Assembly (NCBI RefSeq): GCF_039778605.1 | Contig: NZ_CP156060.1 | Coordinates: 1,116,001 to 1,180,000, forward strand | Reading direction: 5' to 3' | DNA length: 64,000 nucleotides | From: Flavobacterium sp. WV_118_3 | Lineage (GTDB): Bacteria; Bacteroidota; Bacteroidia; Flavobacteriales; Flavobacteriaceae | Part shown: positions 35,762-45,022 of the stretch, piece after piece | Layout of the letters: every line of letters starts with the position of its first letter | Position numbering within the stretch: the first letter of the stretch is position 1 | The notes under the pieces: model-generated | The model's database searches: none | What the model was told of the DNA's origin: nothing | The model's input: only the letters and a program-made list of their open reading frames with translations | Program-made: the position numbers and the translations under genes

Positions 35762-36904
35762 TTAATGACATAAATAGGCATTTTGCCATCCACCGATTTT
35801 TGGGGGCATCTCTTGTTGCGTTACTTCTTCGATAAAGTGTCCTTCGTTTACAAGTGTCTCTACACGGTCGAAAAATACCTGATCGTCGGAGTGACGTTCC
35901 AATTTGTATATGTAATGATCAAATTTTGTACGATTCGTTTCCGGATGGAATTGAATCATGCCTCGTGGGCCTTCTACTTGTATCGTGTTGATATACTGTA
36001 AAAGGGTACGGGTATCTGTTTGATCAACTGTTTCAAGAAGTTTAGCCAATACGGCTCCGTTTTCATAACCTAACATCGCAAATACACTTGCCGGTTCGTC
36101 ATATTGTGCTTTAAACTGTTCGTGAAAAGTACAATCGGAAGTACGGGCAAAGTTTTCAAACCACGAAGCCACTACATAGAGTGGCAGGTTGTTGTTCTGG
36201 TATTCGTTTACGATGGTTTCGTTTATGGCGAATGGAGTGGTGTAAAAGGTGTATTTCTGGGAAACTTTGTTATGATTGATAAAAGAAGCATTTTCTTCGG
36301 CATATAAACCGCTGTAAAAGGCAAAAACAACTTCCGGATTATAATGCTCTAAGGTAAGTTGCATACATTCCGCTTCATTTTCACGCGGATAAAAAGGCGT
36401 GATATAATGTCCGGAAATGGTAATATCACTTTTGTTTAAAGCGTTTTCCATAGCCGATAGCATTCCGTAGCCCGAATCGTAATACGAAGTGGAACTGGCA
36501 ATTTTATCGTATTGTTTGTCCGAAAAGTGTTGTCCTAGCAGATAACAGGATTCGGTCAGACCGTACGAGTTAATGCAGATACCTTTTTGCTTTTTCATTG
36601 CATAGGGTACCGTAGCGCCAATATCGGAAGCCAGTAACAGTATGTCGTTATCGGAAGCATATTCATATACGCGTTGCATATTGTGATGTCCGAAGAAACC
36701 GATAATAATGTTGATGCCTTCCTGGAAATAAAGCTTCTGGATTTTATCAATGATCAATTGTTCGTTGGCGCCGATTCCGATACTTTCAACATAATATTGA
36801 ACGTTTAGGTTGTTCAGCTTGATACCACGAATAAAATCCCTGTCCAAGGTTTTATACTGTTTGGACTGCGGGATCAGGATTCCTATTTTTGTTGGTATAC
36901 TCAT
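35762..36904 (-). CDS. Periplasmic-binding-fold protein without signal peptide
   Basis: 380 aa with the type 1 periplasmic-binding fold of branched-chain amino acid receptors: KIGILIPQSKQYKTLDRDFIRGI, IIIGFFGHHNMQRVYEYAS, LASDIGATVPYA, then EVVFAFYSGLYAEEN and GYENGAVLAKLLE. The start MSIPTKIGIL is directly on the first beta strand: no signal peptide or lipobox, so it is predicted to be cytoplasmic, unusual for this fold. No ABC permease is near. It lies between a tail-collar protein and the SprB adhesin on the same strand. Function unknown. Confidence 0.75.
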   Translation of the reverse strand: MSIPTKIGILIPQSKQYKTLDRDFIRGIKLNNLNVQYYVESIGIGANEQLIIDKIQKLYFQEGINIIIGFFGHHNMQRVYEYASDNDILLLASDIGATVPYAMKKQKGICINSYGLTESCYLLGQHFSDKQYDKIASSTSYYDSGYGMLSAMENALNKSDITISGHYITPFYPRENEAECMQLTLEHYNPEVVFAFYSGLYAEENASFINHNKVSQKYTFYTTPFAINETIVNEYQNNNLPLYVVASWFENFARTSDCTFHEQFKAQYDEPASVFAMLGYENGAVLAKLLETVDQTDTRTLLQYINTIQVEGPRGMIQFHPETNRTKFDHYIYKLERHSDDQVFFDRVETLVNEGHFIEEVTQQEMPPKIGGWQNAYLCH

Positions 36905-36913
36905 GTAAAATAA

Positions 36914-36949
36914 TAATAGGAGAGGAAGAATACGTTCATCCTCTCCTAT
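36914..36949 (-). terminator. Hairpin between collar protein and binding-protein genes
   Basis: ATAGGAGAGGA pairs with TCCTCTCCTAT (11 bp, 12-nt loop). On the minus strand it is followed by TATTATTATTTTA, a weak T tail, so it could be a partial terminator or a stabilising stem. Confidence 0.55.
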
Positions 36950-36972
36950 AGAAATTAACTGTTTACTTTTCG

Positions 36973-37563
36973 TTAATTACGAGAAGGGAAAATACCGTAT
37001 AATGCGATGCTGGTATAGATTCCTAAATAAGGACTACGAATCGAAAACGGTAAACCACTTCCGGTAATACCGGTAGTTCCGCTAATAGACGTAGTAATAT
37101 TTCCTACTTTATCTGCACCACTAAATGGCGGCTCGCTATAGGTGTTTGGCGCAGCTCCACCTGTACCAAAACTGTTGCCTCCGTTGTCGGATTCGTTGGT
37201 TGGATTTCCAGGGTTAGTATGAATTACCGTTTGAATATTTACCTGACCTGCTCCTGTTCCCGGCACTAATTGGTGTACGTGAGGTGGAATGTTAGAGGTT
37301 GTTAAAGTAATTGATTCAGCTCCTCCGGATTGTCCCCATTGGATGTTTGTTAAACCTGGTCCTGTTCCTGGGTGAACAATAGAACGCCCTCTTAAGTCAG
37401 GTAAAGCAAATGTAGTTTGTCCATTTCCTCCAAAAGTAGTTCCGATTAGAGAAAATAATGCTGTGTTTTGCGCGATTGACATGATCTGTCCATCACAAAA
37501 TGCCCATTGTGCAGGTGCGAAACCAAATCCGAAAGCCTGGATTTGTCCAATAATTTGTTCCAT
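36973..37563 (-). CDS. Phage tail collar domain protein (MdpB-like)
   Basis: 196 aa with the tail-collar (microcystin-dependent protein) signature: IIGQIQAFGFGFAPAQWAFCDGQ, TALFSLIGTTFGGNGQTTFALPDLRGRS, then HVHQL and a Gly/Thr/Asn-rich distal part ending LGIYTSIALYGIFPSRN. Stand-alone members are widespread outside phage; no other phage gene is near. An exact -7 element (TAGTTTTG on the minus strand, 37592-37599) lies 29-36 bp before the start. It heads the collar / binding-protein / adhesin run. Confidence 0.88.
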   Translation of the reverse strand: MEQIIGQIQAFGFGFAPAQWAFCDGQIMSIAQNTALFSLIGTTFGGNGQTTFALPDLRGRSIVHPGTGPGLTNIQWGQSGGAESITLTTSNIPPHVHQLVPGTGAGQVNIQTVIHTNPGNPTNESDNGGNSFGTGGAAPNTYSEPPFSGADKVGNITTSISGTTGITGSGLPFSIRSPYLGIYTSIALYGIFPSRN

Positions 37564-37752
37564 AAATATAAATTTTGTGGTTAAGTTTATACAAAACTAG
37601 ACAAACACAGAGAATGAATATTAGGTAAAATTACGTGTTTTTGTAAGATGATTGCATTAATGCAATAAAATTAATAATATTTTGATATTTTGTTAAACAA
37701 ATAAAAAAGATATTATCTTTATTTTAAAGGTTTTAGGTTAATTTAAGAAATC

Positions 37753-38328
37753 TTAACGATATTTATCATTTAGTCCTATACCTGCCAAAATCATAGGTTT
37801 GATCTTCTCAAACCGATTTAATTTGGTTTTTTCCTGCTTAGCAGTAGCTATATATTCGATGAATTCTTTTTGTTTATATGGGGTAAATTGAGAAAAAGCA
37901 TTTTGTAGATTCGAATCCTGTGCTAATTGCTGTTGCAGGTATTCCGATTGTAACGCTTCTTTTTTTTCCGGCTTAAAATGGATACCGGCCTTTTCATTTG
38001 CAATGGCTTCCTGGACATACTGTAAAATCAGTTTTTCGTCCATTTCGGTTTTCGATTGGAAGCGCCATTGGCGTAAAGCTTTGGTAACGCCTTCCTGGGC
38101 GTTAACCAAAACTTTATGCGGATCTTTTAGGAAGATTCCGTTGAAAAACCAAATGCCGACATAGGATTTAAATCCACCAATACCCAATACGTTTTTGCCG
38201 TTATAGGTATAGGTCGGGCCGCCCCATTTGGTGGTTTCGACCAGTTCGGTCTGAAGTAGGATGGTTTTTAAATAATCCAGCTCTTCTTCCCATTGGTTTA
38301 CCTTGTCCCATTTGTGTTTTTCATCCAC
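37753..38328 (-). CDS. YdeI/OmdA-like protein with DUF1801 domain
   Basis: 191 aa. The N-terminal DUF1801 has KWGGPTYTYNGKNVLGIGGFKSYVGIWFFNG. The C-terminal part (FSQFTPYKQKEFIEYIATAKQEKTKLNRFEKIKPMI) matches the bacteriocin-resistance YdeI/OmpD-associated domain. Cytoplasmic; biochemical role unknown. It lies 6 bp after pepT and may be co-transcribed. Confidence 0.85.
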   Translation of the reverse strand: MDEKHKWDKVNQWEEELDYLKTILLQTELVETTKWGGPTYTYNGKNVLGIGGFKSYVGIWFFNGIFLKDPHKVLVNAQEGVTKALRQWRFQSKTEMDEKLILQYVQEAIANEKAGIHFKPEKKEALQSEYLQQQLAQDSNLQNAFSQFTPYKQKEFIEYIATAKQEKTKLNRFEKIKPMILAGIGLNDKYR

Positions 38329-38334
38329 TTGGAT

Positions 38335-39576
38335 TTATTTTTTTTCGGCCGTTAGTTCGGCTATTTTTACGATAACTTCTACCGCTTTTTGCATACTTTC
38401 TACCGGTACATATTCGTATTTTCCGTGGAAATTATGACCACCGGCAAAGATATTCGGACAGGGTAGTCCCATGTACGATAACTGACAACCATCGGTTCCC
38501 CCGCGAATCGGTTTGATGATCGGTTTGATACCCAATTCTTTCATCGCTTTTTCAGCAACTTCTACAATGTGGATGACCGGTTCTACCTTTTCACGCATGT
38601 TGTAGTAGCTGTCTTTAATTTCACAGCTAACAATCGGTCCGCCGAATTGTTTTGCGAATTTTTTATTGATCTTGGCCGCGATTTTTTCAACGGTCTTTTT
38701 GCGTTTTTCGAATTTTTTACGGTCGTGATCACGGATAATCAATTCTACTTTCGTTTCTTCGATACTACCGTTAATTCCGGTTACGTGAAAAAAGCCTTCG
38801 TAACCTTTGGTTTCCTGTGGCGTTTCGTGTTTCGGTAACTTGGAAATGAATTTGTTGGCCAACAACATTGAGTTGATCATCTTCCCTTTCGCATACCCCG
38901 GGTGAACGCTTTTTCCGCTAAAAGTTAGTTTGGCTCCGGCAGCATTAAAGTTTTCATATTCCAACTCGCCAATCTGACTTCCGTCCATCGTATACGCCCA
39001 GTCGGCAGCAAATTTTTCAACGTCAAATTTATGCGCGCCACGACCAATTTCTTCATCCGGTGTAAAGCCAATACGAATCTTTCCGTGTTTGATTTCCGGA
39101 TTATTGATCAGGTATTCCATAGCGGTTACAATCTCGGTAATTCCCGCTTTATCGTCGGCTCCTAAAAGCGTCGTTCCATCGGTAGTGATAAGCGTTTGTC
39201 CTTTGTATTGCAACAAATCTTTAAAGTAACCTGGCGATAATACAATGTTTTGCTCTTTGTTTAAGATAATGTCTTTTCCGTCGTAGTTTTCTACGATCTG
39301 TGGTTTGATATTCGCTCCGGTAAAATCGGGAGTGGTATCAAAATGTGAAATAAAACCGATAGTCGGTACCTCGTGTTCCACATTACTCGGTAGGGTAGCC
39401 ATGATATACGCATTGGCGTCGATGGTTACCTCTTCCATACCAATGGCTTTTAACTCTTCAACTAATTGATTGGCCAAATCCCATTGTTTGGCTGTACTTG
39501 GAGTGGTATCGGAATTCGGATCAGATTCGGTGTCAACAGTTACATAACTGATAAAACGATCAATAATATGTTGCAT
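38335..39576 (-). CDS. pepT: Peptidase T (tripeptidase)
   Basis: 413 aa, M20 zinc metallopeptidase. Metal and active-site segments are visible: [56 protein letters not shown] and, near the end, [33 protein letters not shown]. It removes N-terminal residues from tripeptides in the cytoplasm. Length equals the family. Confidence 0.95.
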   Translation of the reverse strand: MQHIIDRFISYVTVDTESDPNSDTTPSTAKQWDLANQLVEELKAIGMEEVTIDANAYIMATLPSNVEHEVPTIGFISHFDTTPDFTGANIKPQIVENYDGKDIILNKEQNIVLSPGYFKDLLQYKGQTLITTDGTTLLGADDKAGITEIVTAMEYLINNPEIKHGKIRIGFTPDEEIGRGAHKFDVEKFAADWAYTMDGSQIGELEYENFNAAGAKLTFSGKSVHPGYAKGKMINSMLLANKFISKLPKHETPQETKGYEGFFHVTGINGSIEETKVELIIRDHDRKKFEKRKKTVEKIAAKINKKFAKQFGGPIVSCEIKDSYYNMREKVEPVIHIVEVAEKAMKELGIKPIIKPIRGGTDGCQLSYMGLPCPNIFAGGHNFHGKYEYVPVESMQKAVEVIVKIAELTAEKK

Positions 39577-39652
39577 TTTAAAATATTTAGATACACAAAA
39601 GTACGACTATTTCATTAAAATGAAGCGTCGTACTTTTTAGAATAAATTCAAA

Positions 39653-40648
39653 TTAATGAAGGTATAATAGGGTATAAATGATAAACAGTAGCAGTACAAC
39701 CGTTATAAGGAACGAATTGACAAAAAGCAGCACCAAACTCTTTAAATTCGAGATATAGCGCTTTTCGCTGTAGAAAAAACGGTGTGCTTTAAAAAAGTAG
39801 GTAAAGCCCCAACCCAGATAAATACAGGTTAGTAGAAACTCTAAAAATGTTAAAAAGCCATTATCACCCATTAGTTTCAGCAACCAGCTCACTGTTAGAA
39901 ACAGCATGGTGTTGAGTAGCAGGAATGAAAAATAATGGAGCGTAAAAATACCGTGCTCAAAATAGTACCATTTCTTTTTATTGTGAAAAAGCCATAGCGA
40001 AAAAGCAAATAACGGCAGATAGAGGAAAAGTACTTTGGGAAGGTTATGAATAAAAGAGTCCTTGAATTTTCCGATGATTTCTTTTGTGGTATATTTTTCG
40101 TTTATTTCGGCCAGCCTTCTTTCAAATTTTTCCATTAGTTTGGAACCCTTTTTTGCTACCGGAAGTGTCTTTTGTATCGAATCGTATTCTTTTACCGAAC
40201 TATAGTTGCCTATGGTAGGGATTTTTCTACCTGTGGTTACTTTTAGAATCGAATCGGCTTCCTCGTAGTTGTAATCATATTTATGGGCTTCGGCCTTTCT
40301 TACTTCACGTTGCGTTTCGTTATCGTGATCAATTTCCGGAAGTACCCCCGGAAGGAAAAAGGTTATAAAACTGATAAAAATATACAGCTTTACCGGAGCT
40401 ACATAATGTTTGCGTTTTCCCTCCAGGTATTCGCGGGTAAGGCGGGAAGGGCGGAACAACAAATATTTCATAGTTTTCCAGAAAGCATTGTCATAATGCG
40501 TAAAATCTTCTACGAAATGCGTAAACAGATAGTGAAATGACTTTCGGGATTCGGTGTTATCCTGGCCGCAGTTTGGGCAGTATTTTTCGGTAACAATTTT
40601 TCCGCAATTTAAACAGTCAATGTGATCGCGTATTTTATCGTGGCTCAT
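39653..40648 (-). CDS. DUF3667 membrane protein
   Basis: 331 aa. An N-terminal zinc-ribbon-like pair (CLNCG...YCPNCGQ) is followed by the DUF3667 signature SFHYLFTHFVEDFTHYDNAFWKTMKYLLFRPSRLTREYLEGKRKHYVAPVKLYIFISF. Five or so membrane segments fill the rest. A membrane protein of unknown function common in Bacteroidota; it stands alone. Confidence 0.88.
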   Translation of the reverse strand: MSHDKIRDHIDCLNCGKIVTEKYCPNCGQDNTESRKSFHYLFTHFVEDFTHYDNAFWKTMKYLLFRPSRLTREYLEGKRKHYVAPVKLYIFISFITFFLPGVLPEIDHDNETQREVRKAEAHKYDYNYEEADSILKVTTGRKIPTIGNYSSVKEYDSIQKTLPVAKKGSKLMEKFERRLAEINEKYTTKEIIGKFKDSFIHNLPKVLFLYLPLFAFSLWLFHNKKKWYYFEHGIFTLHYFSFLLLNTMLFLTVSWLLKLMGDNGFLTFLEFLLTCIYLGWGFTYFFKAHRFFYSEKRYISNLKSLVLLFVNSFLITVVLLLFIIYTLLYLH

Positions 40649-40741
40649 TATAGGGCTTATTGGTGCGATAAAAATAATAAAAATTGATATTTATGGAGAA
40701 AAATTGATAAATAAAACAAAATATTTATTGTTCATTTAATG

Positions 40742-40948
40742 CTAAAGCTCTTCATACGTATGCTTTAAGTGTGAAACCAGCGAAATAATTTCAGCGGCTT
40801 TTAAGTGGTCACTTTTTACGCGAAGGATCTTATCGCAATCTTCCAGATCAAAATTAAAATGGGCAATGTTACCGTTTGCTTCGAAAATACGACTGATGGC
40901 TTTGGCGTCTTTTTGACTTCGGACGCTTGTTTTAAAGATATATAACAT
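40742..40948 (-). CDS. Small conserved-looking hypothetical protein (68 aa)
   Basis: The start at 40948 (MLYIFKTSVRSQKDAK) is preferred over a Met three codons upstream. The beta-alpha-beta pattern (LYIFKTSV, DAKAISRIFEAN, IAHFNFDLEDCDKILRV) resembles a ferredoxin-like/HMA fold without the CxxC metal site. It follows the MBL-fold gene by 13 bp and is probably co-transcribed. Function unknown. Confidence 0.6.
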   Translation of the reverse strand: MLYIFKTSVRSQKDAKAISRIFEANGNIAHFNFDLEDCDKILRVKSDHLKAAEIISLVSHLKHTYEEL

Positions 40949-40961
40949 AGTTAGCATCGGA

Positions 40962-42074
40962 TTAATTTACATTTTTCCACCATTGGGTGAAGGTTGTATT
41001 GGCATCGAGATTCATCTTTTCACCAATCATAGGCGTACAAAGACGTAAAGCCGGATTATCGTTTAAGGCTTCCAGACGGGAAATAGGTTCATCCCAGTTG
41101 TGATTGGCCAGCGAAAATTTACTCCAGTGAACCGGAATCAGCTTTTCGGTTTTCAAATCCTGTGCGACTTGCAGTACTTCTTCGGGCATTAAATGAATGT
41201 ATTTCCAGTTTTTATCATATTGTCCGCATTCAATAATGGCCAAATCAAATGGACCGAATTTATCTCCGATTGCCTTGAAATGACTATCATATCCACCATC
41301 ACCACCGATAAAAATTCTTTTGTCGGGTGTTTCCAATACAAACGACAACCATAACGATTTGTTTCGGGAAAGCCCTCTGCCGGAAAAATGACGTGCCGGT
41401 GTGGTATGTAATTTTGTATTATTGATCAACTCAATAGTTTCGTGCCAGTCTTTTTCGATAATACGGGATTTGTCATAACCCCAATATTCCAGATGTTCGC
41501 CTACGCCCAATCCACAGATTACGGTTTTAACCTTGCTTTTCAGATTTTTTACCGTTTCATAATCAAGGTGATCCCAGTGATCATGCGTGATGATCAGATA
41601 ATCAATTTCCGGAATATCGGCTGTGGTATAACGATCGCTACCACCAAAACTTTTGGTCGTCATCCGGATAGGTGAGGCGGCACCGCTAAAAACCGGATCG
41701 ATCAGGAATTTAATGCCATTGGTTTGCAGGAAATAAGAGGAATGTCCAAACCAGATAAAGACGTCTTCATTTGGAACGATTTTATGCAGGTCGGTTTTTA
41801 CGGCCGGTAATTCGGTGGTTGGTTTTACCCGGGTGTTTTCTTTAAATATAAATTCCTTTAAAACCGAAAAATAATTGGCCCCTTCGGTTAGATCGGGTGT
41901 TTCACTGCTATTCTGAAACTGTCCGTCATGGAAGTTTGGTGATTTTTTAATGCGTTCCAATCGTTCGCCCGATGGAAGTTTTCCAAATTTGGGCTGTTGC
42001 ATAAAGAAATAAACGCCAATGGTAAAGGATAGAAGTAAGATGCAAAGGGTTATCATAATTTTTCGTAAAAGCAT
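40962..42074 (-). CDS. MBL-fold metallo-hydrolase (NAPE-PLD/UlaG-like)
   Basis: 370 aa. An N-terminal hydrophobic anchor (MITLCILLLSFTIGVYFFM) is followed by the beta-lactamase fold: WFGHSSYFLQTNGIKFLIDPVFSG, metal motif THDHWDHLD, HTTPARHFSGRG, FIGGDGGYDSHF and PVHWSKFSLANH. This matches family members such as NAPE-PLD and UlaG, which hydrolyse phosphodiester or lactone bonds. Downstream of a TetR gene, with a matching operator between them. Confidence 0.88.
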   Translation of the reverse strand: MLLRKIMITLCILLLSFTIGVYFFMQQPKFGKLPSGERLERIKKSPNFHDGQFQNSSETPDLTEGANYFSVLKEFIFKENTRVKPTTELPAVKTDLHKIVPNEDVFIWFGHSSYFLQTNGIKFLIDPVFSGAASPIRMTTKSFGGSDRYTTADIPEIDYLIITHDHWDHLDYETVKNLKSKVKTVICGLGVGEHLEYWGYDKSRIIEKDWHETIELINNTKLHTTPARHFSGRGLSRNKSLWLSFVLETPDKRIFIGGDGGYDSHFKAIGDKFGPFDLAIIECGQYDKNWKYIHLMPEEVLQVAQDLKTEKLIPVHWSKFSLANHNWDEPISRLEALNDNPALRLCTPMIGEKMNLDANTTFTQWWKNVN

Positions 42075-42088
42075 GTTTTTTAAAATAG

Positions 42089-42110
42089 TTTAGATTGACT
42101 AATCACTCTA
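42089..42110 (-). promoter_or_regulatory. Candidate TetR operator in front of the MBL-fold gene
   Basis: TTTAGATTGACTAATCACTC, 14 bp before the MBL-fold start. It matches the element upstream of the tetR gene at 18 of 20 positions (TTTAGATYGACTAATCASTC). Confidence 0.55.
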
Positions 42111-42128
42111 TAGTATTTAAAAAAAGAA

Positions 42129-42689
42129 TTAGTGAATCATAGTCCAAAGGGTTTCGTAGGAGTTATAGATCACTTCTTTTTTCTCTTCTGTAGTTAGTTT
42201 CGATTGTCGTAAATACTGTTGTATTCCGAAAACGTAATTGTTAACGATAGCAATCAGGTAATCGATCGGTTGTTTTTTGATATGATTTTGTTTCATAGCC
42301 TCTTCCAGTTCTTCACATCCTTTTTTGGATAACTTCTGGATTTCTTCATAATCCATTAGCGAAGCATATGGCGAAAAGTAAAATTGCTGAATAAAACGGA
42401 ACTCATAATCGTTTTCCAACGACCATAACATCAGACCGACAAATTGTTTTTTAAAGTGTTCTTTATATTCGGTATGCTCGTCACGATAGCTTTCAATATG
42501 TTGGGCTACCCGTAACTTGATATCGATATAAAGTGCGATGATCAAATCTTCTTTAGTCTTATAATAATGGAATAAAGTACCGTTGGCCACACCGGCTTCT
42601 TTGGCAATCTTACTGGTTGCTGTTCCATGGAAACCGTAGTCTACAAATAGTTTTAAAGCAGTGGTAAGGATTTCTTTTTGTTTGTCCAT
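42129..42689 (-). CDS. TetR/AcrR family regulator
   Basis: 186 aa. The N-terminal HTH is typical: ILTTALKLFVDYGFHGTATSKIAKEAGVANGTLFHYYKTKEDLIIALY. The C-terminal ligand domain is divergent. It precedes the MBL-fold hydrolase gene on the same strand. Nearly identical palindromic elements lie before both genes, so it probably represses itself and the hydrolase. Confidence 0.9.
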   Translation of the reverse strand: MDKQKEILTTALKLFVDYGFHGTATSKIAKEAGVANGTLFHYYKTKEDLIIALYIDIKLRVAQHIESYRDEHTEYKEHFKKQFVGLMLWSLENDYEFRFIQQFYFSPYASLMDYEEIQKLSKKGCEELEEAMKQNHIKKQPIDYLIAIVNNYVFGIQQYLRQSKLTTEEKKEVIYNSYETLWTMIH

Positions 42690-42691
42690 AA

Positions 42692-42712
42692 TTTAGATCG
42701 ACTAATCAGTCG
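42692..42712 (-). promoter_or_regulatory. Candidate TetR operator before the tetR gene
   Basis: CGACTAATCAGTCG (42699-42712) is a near-perfect palindrome (CGACT / AGTCG arms) within TTTAGATCGACTAATCAGTC, immediately upstream of the start at 42689. Confidence 0.6.
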
Positions 42713-42784
42713 GTAAAAGTACTGTTTTTTATGTAGCGATTTAGTATTTGGCAAAAAATTAACTTTTTTAAAAATTGCGATATT

Positions 42785-42808
42785 AAAAAAAGCACCTTTA
42801 TGGTGCTT
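42785..42808 (-). terminator. Terminator of the bestrophin-like gene
   Basis: AAGCACC pairs with GGTGCTT (5-nt loop) with a run of seven T on the minus strand. Confidence 0.8.
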
Positions 42809-42827
42809 CTGCTTGTTTTATGATGGA

Positions 42828-43649
42828 CTAAAAAGAGACCGGAGTAACTTTTTGATTTTTTTGTGCCTGTTGTTCGGTAAAAATAAAGAAGACCGAAAGG
42901 AGCATGCACAACGGAATCGTGAACAATACATAATCGCTTTTTATTTTTTGAAACGCATTGATCAGTCCAAAGGGCAGCAGTATAATAAATAATTGAATCA
43001 GTATTAAGCTGATTGTCGCCAATAGGGAGTTGTCCGAATGTTGATTCTTTTTTTCACAACGCAGTTGCAGTTCGTAATAATCGGCCAGATGTCCCAATAA
43101 GGTCAAATGCTGGTTGTTGTCGATAATACCTTGGTCGAATAATTCTTTTATCCGATGCGATTGTAAAGCCATGAGCTGTTTGGCGCTGTTTTTTTGATTG
43201 CAGATATAGTCGATCTCATTTTGTGAAATCAAGGGCTCCAATTCGGTTTTTAGGCAAATGGTTTCGTTTTCTTGTTGTGAGTTCAGCTGATTCTGAAGTA
43301 CAAGCAGCCATGCCTGATGTCTGTTTTTTAATTCCTGATAGATTTCTGCTTGTATTGCAAAGCTGTTTTGCAAAAAAGACGCCCACGTAGTACTTGTACG
43401 AATAATCGTATTCCAAAGCATATCGGTTTCGGAACGGTGTTTTTGAATTCGTATGTTTTTCAGACTAAAAACAATGAGTGATAACAAACCGATAATCGCA
43501 ACGGGGATCCACTGTAATGTGATCCATTTTAATTCAAGATACTGGTATGAAAGTGTTTGAATGACAGCCCAGAAAATTAATAAGTAACCAATATTTTTAG
43601 GCCAAAATATAAACTTTTTACTAATTGTTTTATTTCTTTTTGTATACAT
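42828..43649 (-). CDS. Bestrophin-like (YneE family) chloride channel protein
   Basis: 273 aa. Four membrane segments (about 18-35, 45-62, 208-228, 238-255) and the helical core NRHQAWLLVLQNQL, LQSHRIKELFDQGIIDN, LADYYELQLRCEK match bacterial bestrophins. The region after CEK, usually IKNTPxP in the family, is replaced by KNQHSDNS, so this copy is divergent at the conserved pore-proximal motif. Predicted inner-membrane anion channel; it may be functionally altered. Confidence 0.75.
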   Translation of the reverse strand: MYTKRNKTISKKFIFWPKNIGYLLIFWAVIQTLSYQYLELKWITLQWIPVAIIGLLSLIVFSLKNIRIQKHRSETDMLWNTIIRTSTTWASFLQNSFAIQAEIYQELKNRHQAWLLVLQNQLNSQQENETICLKTELEPLISQNEIDYICNQKNSAKQLMALQSHRIKELFDQGIIDNNQHLTLLGHLADYYELQLRCEKKNQHSDNSLLATISLILIQLFIILLPFGLINAFQKIKSDYVLFTIPLCMLLSVFFIFTEQQAQKNQKVTPVSF

Positions 43650-44008
43650 AGCACTTGATTTTTAACAATAATAATTACATATTGTACTATTCCGGTAAAT
43701 TGTTGGGGGGTTTCTTATAAAATTATACTTTTTTCTTGATTCTAAAATTTTATACCATTAAAAAAACAAACATATCGATAAAGTGTCGTGTTTTACCGAT
43801 GAAATGCATTTTTTAATGTATATATAATGAAAGAATAATCATTAAATAAGGTTGCTTTAATATAAGGAGTAACATTATAACGAGAGCAGATGCTAGCGAA
43901 AATCCTGTTTTTAGGACATATTGGATACGGTAAACGACTTGATGTTGCGATTTAACTTTTTGTTTAAATGAAATCGTTAACTTTATAGGAGCTAAAAAAC
44001 GAATAACT
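43650..44008. other. AT-rich intergenic region, no gene seen
   Basis: Holds the start regions of the divergent bestrophin-like and OsmC genes. No convincing promoter pair, RNA gene or conserved repeat was recognised. The only small dyad is TCCT-GTTTTT-AGGA near 43903. Confidence 0.5.
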
Positions 44009-44425
44009 ATGAAATTAATCAGAAGAGCCAGTGCCAACTGGAAAGGAACTGGTATGGAAGGTAAAGGATCTGTATCGACGCAAAGTACAACATTAAACAA
44101 TGCTAATTTGTCGTTTAAAACCCGATTTGAAGACGGGGTGGGAACCAATCCCGAAGAATTGATTGGTGCGGCACATGCCGGTTGTTTTTCAATGAAGTTA
44201 AGTTTTGTATTAAACGAAGCCGGATTTACAGCCGATACTATCGACACGAACGCCAAAGTAGTTTTCGAAGATGGGAAAATCACTCAGGTGCAATTGGATT
44301 TAAAAGCATCGGTACCGGGAATATCGGAAGAAGCGTTCCAAAAAGCCGCTTTGGATGCCAAAGAAAACTGTCCGATTTCACAATTGCTAAAAGCCGAAAT
44401 CGTTTTAGCAGCTGCCTTGGTATAA
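44009..44425 (+). CDS. OsmC family protein (peroxide reductase)
   Basis: 138 aa. The OsmC signature is present, with the redox cysteines in HAGCFSMKLSFVL and ENCPISQLLK, and the start WKGTGMEGKGSVSTQS is typical of OsmC (shorter N-terminus than Ohr). It reduces organic hydroperoxides in the cytoplasm. Monocistronic with a very strong terminator. Confidence 0.92.
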   Translation: MKLIRRASANWKGTGMEGKGSVSTQSTTLNNANLSFKTRFEDGVGTNPEELIGAAHAGCFSMKLSFVLNEAGFTADTIDTNAKVVFEDGKITQVQLDLKASVPGISEEAFQKAALDAKENCPISQLLKAEIVLAAALV

Positions 44426-44440
44426 TCCATTCCGATGAAA

Positions 44441-44480
44441 GCATAAAAAAACTACGGTCACAACCGTAGTTTTTTTATGC
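44441..44480. terminator. Strong bidirectional terminator
   Basis: An 18-bp perfect stem (GCATAAAAAAACTACGGT) with a 4-nt loop CACA between the convergent OsmC and XRE genes. A terminator with the same ACTACG core occurs at 55883-55917. Confidence 0.9.
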
Positions 44481-44550
44481 TCAACTGTGGCACACCAGTA
44501 CCCCTGATGGGGTTCCAAAACGGGTCAGCTGTTTATAATTCGATTATGGT

Positions 44551-44976
44551 TTATTTAGTTTCGATTAGCTTTTCCAGCCGCGCCATCATTTCATCCTTTT
44601 CCTTCAGCATACGCTCGTATAGCGCAATCTTCTCTTCGTGAAGCTGGACTAATTTGTCGATAGGATGGAAGGTACAATTCTGGTTGCCTTGATAGCCAAT
44701 TGAACCATTATCAAATGTATTAGCAATTATATTTACAGCTTGTTCTTCGTCAAGATTTTCGATGGCTTCTACTGGTATTTTGAATATTTCAGCTACCTGT
44801 GTTAGTAAGTTCGTTTCGATAGTTTCCCGTTGTTCCATTAAAGAAACTCTTTTTTGGCTCCAATCTTCGCCTAAGGCTATAGCCAGTGCTTCTTGTTTGA
44901 TGCCCAGCATTTCGCGAAAACGTTTGATGTTTCTTCCCTGGTGTATTTTTTTGTCTGGCGTATCGAAATGTGACAT
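44551..44976 (-). CDS. XRE-family HTH regulator (141 aa)
   Basis: HTH of the Cro/CI type at residues 15-70: GRNIKRFREMLGIKQEALAIALGEDWSQKRVSLMEQRETIETNLLTQVAEIFKIPVEAI. The C-terminus is a coiled coil (LVQLHEEKIALYERMLKEKDEMMARLEKLIETK), probably for dimerisation. It is divergent from a SymE-like gene, with a palindrome between them, so it is likely the repressor of that gene. Confidence 0.88.
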   Translation of the reverse strand: MSHFDTPDKKIHQGRNIKRFREMLGIKQEALAIALGEDWSQKRVSLMEQRETIETNLLTQVAEIFKIPVEAIENLDEEQAVNIIANTFDNGSIGYQGNQNCTFHPIDKLVQLHEEKIALYERMLKEKDEMMARLEKLIETK

Positions 44977-45022
44977 ATTACGGATTTTTAAAAATTGTCG
45001 GTATAAATATAAGTAAAAATAT

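Noticed and set aside
36973..37563. Prophage remnant suggested by the tail-collar protein
   Set aside because: No other phage genes, integrase or att-like repeats nearby; stand-alone collar proteins are common in Bacteroidota.
37908..37925. TTCGAATCC-like T-loop motif suggesting a tRNA
   Set aside because: It is inside the YdeI/OmdA-like coding sequence and no cloverleaf can be drawn; no tRNA was found in the window.
43813..44283. 156-codon open frame on the minus strand
   Set aside because: It lies antisense over the clearly coding OsmC gene and has no recognisable domain.
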